From Siphonodentalium dalli (lineage: Eukaryota; Mollusca; Scaphopoda; Gadilida; Siphonodentaliidae), in the NCBI GenBank assembly GCA_032622095.1, contig CP136066.1, positions 92,713,319-92,777,318 on the forward strand: DNA of 64,000 bases, written 5' to 3'. Of the stretch, positions 12,575-23,700 are shown in pieces. The first letter of the stretch is position 1. Every line of letters begins with the position of its first letter. Position numbers and translations under genes: made by a program. Under the pieces are notes generated by a model, which worked only from the letters and a program-made list of their open reading frames with translations, ran no database searches and was not told the DNA's origin.

Positions 12575-15560
12575 GTTAACTCTTAGTAGTCTATGCAACA
12601 CGGGAGGCGAGATGTCTCCCCCTCACCGAATTTATGGGATCACAATTTGATTGAGGCTGAACTATTCCCTTTTGAGAATCCGGATGTTGTCGACCCCTAA
12701 CAGGACGCAAAATAAAATTATTTTGACTTTATCAATGGTACCTACCCGACAATTTAGCATTTTCGATGACACCACATCTGTATCTGTATCTGTATGTTGG
12801 TCGGTGTAGGAGCCTTGATTTGGCTATAGGTTCACCGTTGGACGACTTAAGCTGGTAATGTTGTTGTTGATGTTAAATCACAATAATTTAACATCATTAC
12901 CTATTCAATGTAGAAACCATAATACGCAAACACAACAAGGCAGGCCTGGTGTTCTTCCGTTTGGCCGATGGTAACTGATCATGTCAACATTCAATTGTTT
13001 CTAAATTCGATAAATTCATGGCGTCACGACGACAAGCTTTATTACAATCCACTAAGTGCGCCTACAAATAGCCGAAAACATTAGAAAATTATGTACACTT
13101 GTGATCTGCATGAAGAAAAATCGAATATATGCATATTCGTTCAAAAGGCCGAAGCCATTTTAGTGTCAAAATGTGCGGACTGGTTTGCACAACAACATAT
13201 ACAAGATCCGCTTTAGGAAAAATACACAATTCAACATGGCGTCCAAAATGGCAGCTCGTATTGGAAAAAGCTAAATTTCTGCGATATGCACACCAATTAA
13301 TGTCAAATTCGTAATACATTGAAATAAACAGAAATAATGCTTTGTTGTGAAACAGAGCTGCAGAATGTCTGTTCCAAAAAGGCCGCCGAAATGGCCAAAA
13401 TCGAGTGAAATTTACAATTTGTGAAAAAATTAATAGCTATTCATATAAGAGTGAACACGCACTCGAATTATGAAAAGAAGAATGATTGCAGAGTATATAT
13501 ATGAATTATCTCTAATGTATCTCACGAAAGAAAAACCGAAAGCAGGTTCCATACAACGGTCAAATCTTTGTATGTGGGCGCCCAGAAACATATCTTCATA
13601 TATGCTTGCATTGAAGTGACCGATACATCCTTCAGATGGATCTGTTTTAATGACATGTGTACCTTTAAAGATATTTAACAACAGACTTGCATATTAACAA
13701 TACGTATTTTCACTGTTTATCCAAACTGTTGCTCTCGTCGTGGCATTGCTTGGAGGTGCGGCCATTTTGACAGCCATTTCATGGTCGAGATTGCATTATT
13801 TTATGTCCGTGTCTGCGCCGAGATCCGGGATATGTGTCGTAGGGTGCATTTACACTGATATAGAACTGTATACAGATCTGTATGAAGTCACGTGTCGCGC
13901 ATTACTGTGATCACAATATGATTACTAATAGTGAACGCGCGCTGATCAGTACTCTGGTAATTGACAATTCACTACGAGTCGTTTCAGATTAGGCCAGACA
14001 TAAAAATGGATCAACTATCAGCAGACAACAGCGATTTGGTATGTGCCGCATGTATTTAAAGTGTATCCTTATACCACTTGATAATGGTTCGAAGAAAGAA
14101 TGAAAATCGCATAGGAATACACAACAAACAACCGTGTGCACAACTAGAGAGCACCCATATAGATTTAGATGGCGATTCCACCAATATTTAGGATTTCAGG
14201 TGATCATCTATATATCTATAGGTCTCTTGTTTGACACAATCTGGGCGGTGGCCATTTTGGATATGTGTGGAATGGGTATCCACCCTACAACACCCTTTAT
14301 TTGACCAAATGTAGTAAAAATTCCAACTGATGACAATTCCAATGGCAATGTTGACCCAATGTAGGACAATATTTTTTTCTTAAATTAACTAGCAGTTTTT
14401 GACTGGCCACGGGAGGGACCAGGACACAATCTTTCCAAGTGTTGGAAATTTCCAACCTGACACCCGCCCCCATAAAGTTGGAAAACTTCCAGCTGATGGC
14501 CATTCCAGCCCAAAAATTTGATAAAAAGTAGGAAATTATGCAAATATTGGTCCGAAAACAATACCCCACAATATAATGTTTGAAAATCAAACTACAAGAT
14601 CATTTTCAACCTATTGTTGGTTTGGAAATTACAACTAATGTTGTGTCAGGTATGACATTTCCAACTGTTGAAAATTTTGACCAAAGTTGCCACGTCCATG
14701 TCCGTGTTCAATATTCGAAATACACGGGTTGAAATGACAACGAACGCTAAAACACATTCGCCAAGCCCGAGCAACAATTAATCAAAACAGATTTGCCTGT
14801 CACAATGCTTCGGCGTTGACCGTGACGTATAGCGGACATGAGTTATGCTCACACGAACTAATACCGTGTTCTTTCTGTGTGCATTTCTATTTCAACCCGT
14901 TTACACTAGTCTGCGTGTAGATCTGTGTACAGTTCTATAGCAATGTAAATGCACCCTTAATCGCGTGGTCGGTATATGCTCAATCAATGTTCGTGTCAAA
15001 ATAGCTATACACATTTGGGGAGAGTTAAGTGTTTGGTGTATGGACGCCGTTCGATTACTTTATTACATATCCTCTTCCTTGTTGAATCACTGGATGGGAT
15101 ATTGGCTGTATGATACCAATGATACCAAAACCAAAATAATTATGTGGGTGTTTAGAGGAGACCAATTGACTGAATTGATGAATAATTTCATGACTCGTCT
15201 CAATTCTCGCCGTCGGGACGTCATGAATTTATCGAATCTGGCGACAAATGAATGTCGATTTGACAGAGTGACCATCAGCCAAACGGAAGAACATCAAGTT
15301 TGCCATTTTGTGTTAACGTGTTACATTTTCTTCATTGATTGGGAAATGGTATGGTGTCATATAAAATGTAAAAATGTCGGGTGGGTACCATTAGAAAAGA
15401 CGAAATAATTTTATTCTGCGTCCTGTTAGGGGTCAGAAACAATCGGATTCTCAAATGGGAATAGTTCAGCCTCAAGATAATGTTTTTGGTTCCATAAATT
15501 CGGTGAGGGGGAGACACGTCGCCTCCTGTGGTGCCAAGACTATAGTGTATTAAATTGTTA
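12575..15560. mobile_element. Large inverted-repeat element, about 3 kb, with nested pieces
   Basis: About 150-170 bp near 12576-12745 reappears reverse-complemented near 15375-15560; the shared core includes CGGTGAGGGGGAGACA and GCGTCCTGTTAGGGGTC. Inside is a second, shorter inverted pair (about 13847-13885 and 14925-14960, core AGGGTGCATTTACA). A block at 13100-13800 matches the minus strand of 40550-42260. A 147-codon frame at 14965-15408 (+) lies inside, but I do not recognise it and cannot support it as a gene. The nested arrangement suggests successive insertions into an older TIR element. Confidence 0.55.
14280..14700. repeat. Degenerate copy of the TTGGAAATTTCCAAC repeat family
   Basis: Contains repeated GTTGGAAATTTCCAAC-type phrases and a segment around ACTAGCAGTTTTTGACTGG that also occurs twice in the hAT-like element 15998-17167. 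The ends are not readable, so it is a partial relative of that element. Confidence 0.6.
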
Positions 15561-15997
15561 GCTACCTAATTAGATAAATAGCGTATGTGTAAGTATTTAC
15601 AAATAGATGAAAGCGCCTGGGCCTAAAGTTGAAATTGACACGCTGTGGCTCAAACATATAATTATCGATTGATCACGTGCCTTCATAAATTCGTCGCTTT
15701 TGATTGGCTAGTGGATTGTTTGCATGCACTGATCACTGGATCGACCTTAGCAGGCCATGTTATTTTCAAGCACTACAGTGAAATAAGAATATAGCTATGT
15801 GACATACAGTGAAATGCGATTTCGTTATTTCATTGTACAATGAAAGAACGATATCGTATTCCACTATAGCTTCGAAGAGATACATGTGACGATCTACGTT
15901 TCGGTAATTGCATGTCCACTATTTTATAGGCAAGCATGTAATACAAAGATCTACCCGTGAGCAGGGTGAAGGGGTACTTGGTGCATAACACTGTTCT

Positions 15998-17167
15998 CAG
16001 GGATGTGGCTAGAGGGTCTCCGCTGGGGGGGTGTCCACCTTGGGAATTTCCAACTGCACCCCCCCCCCCCCTTGGAATCACACCAACACAACTTTTTGCA
16101 TATTTCCATTTGCACCCCCCCCCCCTTGAGTCAAAATCACACCAACACAACTTTTTGCATAATTCCATTTGCACCCCCCCCCCCGTGTACCTCATGCTCA
16201 GGCCTAATTTCCTATATATAAGCCATGCTTCTATTTTCCCAGTATGAAAACATTAAGATATTTTAACCTGAAAATTGCCCCAAAAAAAACAACTACCGGT
16301 AGTGATCTAATTCCAGACAAATGCACACAGCTACCGACAACAGACCAGGAAACACCGGGCCGACCATGGTTGTTTGGCCCGGTGTGAGAAAATTTTGAAA
16401 ACTATATACTAGAAAATCGCAAATCCTAGCATCTAGACTGGCCTCAACTGAAGCTTTCCTAGTGTTGGAAATTTCAAACCTCATGCTCCCCCTCAGGTTG
16501 GAAAATTCTTAAACTGATGACCATTTATGTCTGCAAGTTTGACCAAATGTAGTAAAATATTGTTTTGCTAAACTAATTAGCAGTTTTGTATTGGCCATGT
16601 GGATGGGGCAATGACACACCGGGCCGACCATGGTTCGGCCCGGTGTGCGAAAATTTTGAAATCTGAACAAGAAAATCGCAAAATCCTAACATCTAGACTA
16701 GCCTCAAGCCTTCCTACTGTTGGAAATTTCAAAACCTACACCCCCACTTAGGTTGGAAAATTTCCAACTGATGACAATTCCAATGACAATGTTGACTAAT
16801 TGTATGACAATATTGTTTTCTTAAATTAACTAGAAGTTTTTGACTGGCCACGGTGGAGGGACCAGGACACAAGCTTTTCAAGTGTTGGAAATTTCCAACC
16901 TGTCACCCCCCTAAGGTTGGAAAATTTCCAACTGATGTCCATTTCTGTCAAAAATTTTGACCAAAAATAGGAACATATGCAAATATTGGTCGAAAAACAA
17001 TAAATTCCCCCCAATAAATTGTTTTATAATCAAACTACAAGAACAACTTCAACCTATTGTTGGTGTGAAATTTCGTTGTGGCAGGTATGAAATTTCCAAC
17101 TATTGAAAATATAGCTCTCTGCTGGGGGGTGAGACACCCCCCACACCCCCCTCTAGCCACATCCCTG
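15998..17167. mobile_element. Non-autonomous hAT-like element, 1170 bp, 8-bp duplication
   Basis: Ends are inverted: CAGGGATGTGGCTAGAGGG at the left and its near reverse complement at the right. Identical ACTGTTCT stands on each side (15990-15997 and 17168-17175), the 8-bp target duplication typical of hAT. Inside are two tandem copies of a roughly 60-bp unit with long C runs (16068-16180). Two direct copies of a roughly 260-bp block begin near 16352 and 16615, each with a GGGCCGACCATGG hairpin. No transposase. Confidence 0.88.
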
Positions 17168-18420
17168 ACTGTTCTAGATGTTTGTCATATATGGGGTGAC
17201 GGTTATGCGCTATCGGTAGATTGGTGGTGGTATCAGCCACACAGCTCTGTTCCAGATAACATCCCACACATATGTATATGCCACACAGATACGATTATTA
17301 CTCAATCTCGCATGATCCATGTGTTTACATGTTATATTATATACCCACAGAAGGGGAACCAATGTGGATATAATGATTGGATTTGTTTCGAACGATATGG
17401 ATTATCTCGATTCGTCGAACTTCAAACAACAAGGATGTGATAATGTATTAAGCACGGACTCTTCAGAACCAATTGTTAAACTGAATAATCACTCTTAATA
17501 TGGCAATGGCATTCTGTGATGAGTATACAAGCACAAATTTCACGAACAACAACTCAAATTTCCGCAAGCCTACATATAAGGTCTTATTATTCAACCGCAA
17601 CAAGAGCCCTATATACATTCACTTGCTCCGAGACTCACCTCAAACCTCAATGGTTTATTCTCTTCACTCAAACTACATGGGTATTGATACCGCAAATGCA
17701 TTGTGCACTTCATCTCGCGCCGACCTCTAGTATGAATTCAACTTCAAAATGAAATGAAATTAAGCAAAAAACGGCATTACATTTTATGAGACCAGCACAC
17801 CAAATGTGGATCAACAAGGGCTTCACACCGCGTACCTCCCGCAAATGTGACTTTTCGCTTAAGTGTATATATTTTTCTAAGGGCGTACACTGAATATAAT
17901 TCAAACACGAGTCAGGGGTATATAGAGATCAATTGAAAGTTGGCATGGTTGCATTTTTACTCTAAGGGCCATAAACTGAATGCACGAAACCAGTTCCATG
18001 CATGCGAATATCGTTCCAAACCTGACTGTAATGTAATGTCTGATATAGAGAACTCCAAAGTTGTTACGGACGGACGAGCAATGCACAGACGGCCAGACAT
18101 ATGGACAGAACCAACATCTATCCGCAAAACTGAATTAAAAAAATTTAATCATCGAAAACTTCATGAAAAACTTCCACAATTAGAACCTTAAAAAGTTAAT
18201 ATTAAAACAGAAATTGAAAAACAATGGATATTATACCATTTGGTAAAATATGGTATCTGAACTGAATGGATTAATTTTCAAGAAGTGAGACACCACTTGT
18301 CCTCGAATCCCATTGTATGTATAAAAGTGTATGTGCTATATAGCATGCATGTGTTCACATCACTTTAAAATACTATAAATTCATACTGGCTATAGCTGGC
18401 AACCGCATTTTCTTGTTGTC

Positions 18421-18621
18421 TGATTAACCTATGCTATACTAAATGGATTATCCCACTCAAATATAAGTGTAAATATCGGAATGGTCCATTATTCATTTGG
18501 ATGGTTTTAGTCATGTAGAATAAGTCCTATTTATTGGATGGCTATGTTCAGGTAATTGTATTATCTGAACATTTCATACGGGATAACTACACATTAATGA
18601 GTATTTACTATAAAAGAGTTT
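18421..18621. repeat. Interspersed repeat, copy 1 of pair with 38090-38290
   Basis: Shares an ordered series of phrases with 38090-38290, for example GGAATGGT(C/T)(C/T)ATTATTCAT, AGTCCTATTTA and CATCAATGAGTATTTA-type ends. In both places a copy of the CACTGAGTCG MITE follows downstream, so the two loci may share one larger repeat. Confidence 0.55.
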
Positions 18622-18724
18622 TAAAAAAGGTCATAATTCATTGTGTGCATGCAGATTTTTAAGTACGCCAACGTGGGGGGTCGAAGCCATCATCTAACCA
18701 TGCTTCCTATGTCCCTATGTGAGA

Positions 18725-18785
18725 CTCGCATATATAAGAGAATGTGTTGGCACAGAATTTTCGCAAAAGGAAGGGAAGGGTTAAA
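18725..18785. repeat. Right-end remnant of the TTAA hairpin MITE
   Basis: The phrase ACTCGCATATATAAGAGAAT followed by GTTGGCACAG, and a tail ending GGGTTAA, matches the right end of the element at 60320-60710. The left part is missing. Confidence 0.6.
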
Positions 18786-18924
18786 ATAAAGCAGAAACAA
18801 TGGAGTGGGTTAGTTGTTATTGCTGGCGCGGTCTTCAAAAAATCAGTCGTACTTATGTCCTTGCAGTCATATTGAAACAAGACCAACATCTCCTTGAAAT
18901 CAACACGGTGTAGACAAGCGAGCT

Positions 18925-19050
18925 CACTGAGTCACTACCATATTGGATCCGTCCAGCCCCCATTCCGCGGTTTAAGTGCTACAGATCAAAGTTCTGGAGT
19001 TGCATTCCATATATTGAACTTTTGAATATTCATGAATTCCATATATGGAA
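18925..19050. mobile_element. Half copy of the palindromic CACTGAGTCG MITE
   Basis: Begins CACTGAGTCACTACCAT and runs through GCGGTTTAAGTGCTACAG to the centre of the palindrome, matching the complete copy at 38795-38996. The second arm is not present. Confidence 0.65.
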
Positions 19051-20120
19051 TTATATATTTATATAATGTTATATCTTTTGTAATAACACGCAATAGAACA
19101 ATGACTATGGTATACACATGTATATATATACATATTAATGTGTATAACATGAGGTCCACACGAGAGAGGTATAGTCTGTCGCTTATACAAACATTATATT
19201 GACATTCAGTGCTATCTAACATACATACAGACATACATATGGACGACGGACATGGGCCCATTGTGGTAGCTTATTTTGACTCTGTTGACATGTGCAATCA
19301 ATCGCTGGTTGCATATATAAGCCAGGTGTTCCAACTCCAATGCATTCTTCCTCGCATGTTGGTGACATAACAATTTTTGTATGCGATGCACTGTGCGATG
19401 TATCAAAAAGAACGTGTTGAATAATGTATACTGTGTGTATAATCTTATATATGCTTAGAAATAATAGATCGATTCATAAGCAAACAGTGTCTCTGACGTT
19501 TAATTTCAAAGAAATAGGTACACATCTTGGTTGTAATTGCGGGGTACGGTTATAGTTTATATAAGCAAACTATTCACACACCCGCGTGCAGCGGGTATAG
19601 AGTGCATGATGCATGTCTGGACACAACAAAAGCGTCGAGCAACAAACACACTCAAACATAAAATGTTTATCGCTCAGTGTGGAGTGTGTGGTCGACAGCC
19701 GGAACGGTTACTAAATAAAGCTTTCTAGCCTACCTATTTGACAAGCGAATTCATTTCCTAGTATATTGTGTAACAAATTGAGAGTTTAGATAGCCTGAGC
19801 GTGCATCTATCCACGCGATAACTAATTATCATATGTTGTCACTTCTTGGTTTGGATTTCCCGGATGGTTATTCAACAAAATGTGGAATTTCCAAATTATA
19901 TTTCGGAATGCCAATGGATAAAGTTATCAGGCGCGCGGTATTTTCGCCAGTAGTATCTACATGTGTTAGATGTGACACTATCGTTCTTTGAAATCATTTC
20001 TCGTTGTTTGTTTCCGGGATAAGTCTTCATCGCCCGTTCGATTTTCTTGACCGTATATAGGGAATTATAATCCAGAAGAATAACGGAGTTGCTGTAGGCG
20101 GCTTCCCTGCTACATTTAGC

Positions 20121-20711
20121 ATGGCGACTTCGAGGATTGAACCAGAGGAACACATGGCGGCGATCGGCGAAGAAACCACCGATCTTGACAGTGATGTCTT
20201 GAATGCTGATGTTGAGAAACATAGAGATCTGATTACGGGCGCGGAACGTCTGAATATTCCCGGAATTTCCACTGACGATGCTTCTGTTGGTAGTAGCAGC
20301 AGCAGCGTTAAATCTACTCCCAGAAAGGGTATTTTTTCGAAATATGCCAAACCGCTGACTATACAGAGTTTGTCAAAACTCGATCGAGAGATCGAGGAAA
20401 GGACGAAACGGTCGAAACAGTATTCGAACCGATTAGCCACGATTGTGAAATGGATAGCTACCGCGCTGGCGTTCTTTATAAGTGTTTTCTGTGCAACGGC
20501 TTCTAAAGTCTCCATAATCTCATTGTCGGAAAAATTGAACTCTTCCGGGTCAACAGAAGCCGTGTCATCACGGAGAGTAAAAAGCCTCACTAGTTTCATA
20601 ATGCTGGAATTGTTGTTGATTATACCGAGTTTTATCGGATTTCTTCGAGGGTTCTGGGTTAGTGCATTCCGTAAAGATCTGCCGTGGCCTAAGACATCAA
20701 GCATAATATTG
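20121..20711 (+). CDS. chs: Chitin synthase exon 1B (residues 1-197)
   Basis: First in-frame ATG after a TAG at about 20058, with A at -3 and G at +4. The cytoplasmic start is acidic then serine-rich (a run of six serines near residues 57-62). A basic charged stretch precedes helix 1 (about 109-134), and helix 2 spans about 158-180. It ends ATATTG|GTGAGT, phase 0, in the same position as exon 1A. A TATA-like GTATATAG lies at about 20051-20058 but I cannot show it is a promoter. The minus-strand frame 20027-20704 is a shadow. Confidence 0.9.
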
Positions 20712-23700
20712 GTGAGTCCACAGTGAATCTTATATGTTCAGTTTACTACGAATCGGGCGGTTGGTGCCTTTGATGTTCCCAAACCTATTCGTTGGCTGGA
20801 AGAGCTTACGGTTGCTATGAAACAAGGCATATGTTGAAATAGTTTAATTAGTTTTACAGTGCATGCCTGTATGCTATGATGAACCCGATAACATACATTC
20901 TTTTCATCTTTAATTGTGAAAATAGGACGAGTGTCACGTAAAATGAAAAACAGTGTTAACATCATGGAATAATTTCCAACATCGTTGCACAAGTAGAAAT
21001 TTCAGTATATTGAAAATAGCCAATATAACACTGAAAGTATGGGGATATCAAAATTAGGGTGAACGAAGAATTGTTAATGCATCAAGCTACCGGCTTAGTC
21101 GGTGCTTTGTAGAAACTATCTGATTATAATTATTTGATTGACAGGTGTGGTCCATTGGAACAGACCAGTCCATATTAACGATCTTCGGCAATGACTCTTT
21201 TTAGTTCGTGTATCATGGACGTATATAAGAGTACCTTTGAACATCTCAAGATAAATACAAATGCCAAGGGAATGAATATTTCCACCGAAACTATCGTTTG
21301 TCACTGTTATTGTGACTCTTCTGTGTTATGATTTGTTTATTGCGGCGTTCTCAATGTCTCTGTAGTTGAATATACCTGCTCGTGACCGCTCCGCGTGACC
21401 ATCGGTGAATACGTCGGTTAACTAGACTGATCACTTCACGTTTTTCGGTCCAGCTATTGTCGTTTTCGAGTCTTCTGCCATCTTGTATGGTGTGCGTGTG
21501 TCAACCTTACCCCCTGAATCATGAATACCAGTTAACAGGGAGAGGTGAAACCGCGTCCCAGTCAAGATCATATGGAAAACAAGATTAGTTATTCCACACC
21601 CATAGCTTATATAAAGAAGTGTTATATATATATTACATCAAAATACATGGAAAATTGTATGTGTGTAATATTGTGGTATAACATTTCCGTAGAAACCTGT
21701 TTGTTGAATCCTGAATACCGGTTAAATTGGGCATGTGAATCCCGAATACAAGTTAACAGGAGGTTTGTATCCTGCGTATATTCAATATTACCCGAATCCC
21801 GCGTATACCAGAAGGGGGGGGGGGGGTGACACCCACATCTTGCCACATATACCTTCTTAACAATATAATGACTAACAAGCTTTTGTGTGATTTGTTTTTC
21901 AGGGTGTAGTAGTCAGCGCGGGTGAATCCTTCGGACTATGTCTCTTTGCATTTAAAATACTAAGCATGACGAGGGGCGCTATCGGCGTTCTCCTAATGAA
22001 CACAGTATACCTCGTTCCACTGACATTCAACATGTATCGATGCATCCGCAGTGCCAATGGCGAACGGCGGCTCAAGATGTGGATAGTAACTTTCATATTT
22101 GCTTTTCTCTTCGAAGTCGTGGGTATAGGCCTGACAATATACATGTTCGTCGACAGATACAAAATGTTGTATAGCAATGACTTAAGTAACATTTGGCACA
22201 TTCCTGTTGCAATATTGCTTGTGTCAATATCTTGGGTGCCATCGATTCAAAACCGATTAACAGTGGCATCACAGAGGAGTATTGATGCAAATAACATTGA
22301 GGTTTCAGTGAGTGCCGGATCTGACCCGGAGCAAGGTGGAAGAGTCGACGGTTCTCTGAGCTGGACGCAATCGACGACTCCTAGTTCTGGTTACAACAGC
22401 ACAGAAGGTCTAGATTTTAATGGAACACTTCCAGCTGGCCACAGTTCACTAGCACGAGAGAAAAGAAAGAAATCTCCAAAAATGTCGTCTGCGATATGGA
22501 AGCACATGATGTTACTTAGTTTGTGGAAAATCCTGTTCATCATCGGATTCGGTATACTCCTCAATTTTTACGATCACGGACAGACCTACAGCGATTTCTT
22601 ATCTGATTTTCGAGCAGCGTGGACCTGGGATTTCAATGACCCGAGCCATCAAGTGCAGTATTTTATTGTTAATTCTGTCTGCAGTCTTGTTGGATATTTC
22701 ACCGCCTTTCTGGCATGCAGTACGTGCATGCAAGGTGTTGGTTTCGCGTTGCCATTATTTGTGGCAACTCCCGTTGCCTTGGTGGTAGTGATCGTCAAAG
22801 AATCTTGCCGCTTCGCCTTTCTTGAGGATGATAAGACCTGTTTGTCAGATTACAACTACCTGTCCCTGCTTATTCCAGCGGCGTTATGTCTCATAATAGC
22901 GCAAGGTCTATCCATCGGTTGGTTCGTATTTAAAAGTGGAACAATTGTTCTTCAGAAGGAGACGAAGGTAAGAACTTGCTTTATCAGCTCTAATATAACA
23001 TATAGTCGTATCTCCGGGTTGAAAGATGGTGATACACTGAATAACACTGCCGTTATTGCCGCTTAAAATATTAAACAGCCATGGGCACATTAGTAATTTC
23101 TCTTTGATATAGGTATATTTACTATGTTAATTGAAGAGGAAGTTGACATGCCCAAGTTGAATAGCAACAGTATAACTACTGTGCTATATGAATAGTTTGA
23201 AAGAATAATCGAAATATATTCCTCATTACATTTACTCAGGGCCATATGGTGATTTATTGTACAAGAAAGCTATTTAGTTAATAGATGTGCGTTTTAATCA
23301 TATATAGACTCAATCAACACTTCAATGGCAAAAGCTCTATAGGCATAAACATATATGTACAATATGTATAAGAACATACTACTGCATATTCACCGTAGGA
23401 TTTAAAATGCAGCACATTGTGTAGGCTAAATCCTTTTTTGATTTCAGGTATTTTGGATACCCACCTACAATAGCGTATTATTAGAACAATGGCTCTTGCT
23501 GAATGTTCGAAATCAACAAACTGACGAAGCTTTGGAATTAGCCAGTGATAACGCAAAGAGAACGCGGGTGTATATCTGTACGACTATGTATCGTGAGGTC
23601 AGTATACAGCCTGTATACATTATATCGAAACAAACGCATGCCTTTGACACATTAAATTGCCAACCATGATTTGGATCATGAATAACTATATAAATATTTC

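Larger units (their letters stand above)
3672..20120 (+). other. Long transposon-rich interval between exons 1A and 1B
   Basis: This is about 16.4 kb. If exon 1A is used it is intron; in any case its right end must contain the promoter of exon 1B. I see no chitin synthase exon in it. It holds hAT-like elements, a decayed LINE, an inverted-repeat element, microsatellites and one unrecognised minus-strand open frame, each listed separately. I see nothing I can name in 3720-4500, 6780-7440, 11030-12440, 17180-18400 or 19060-20040. Confidence 0.6.

Noticed and set aside
15830-16247. Proline-rich and glycine-rich frames on both strands
   Set aside because: Caused by long C runs inside the hAT-like element.
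20027-20704. 225-codon minus-strand frame overlapping exon 1B
   Set aside because: Antisense shadow of exon 1B; the plus frame has the homology, start context and donor.
21966-23066. A single-exon 366-codon membrane protein
   Set aside because: It is exon 2 of chitin synthase read from an internal ATG and through the donor into intron 2.
20121-23597. Myosin motor domain fused to chitin synthase as in some bivalves
   Set aside because: No P-loop GESGAGKT-type motif or other myosin sequence in either first exon or between them.
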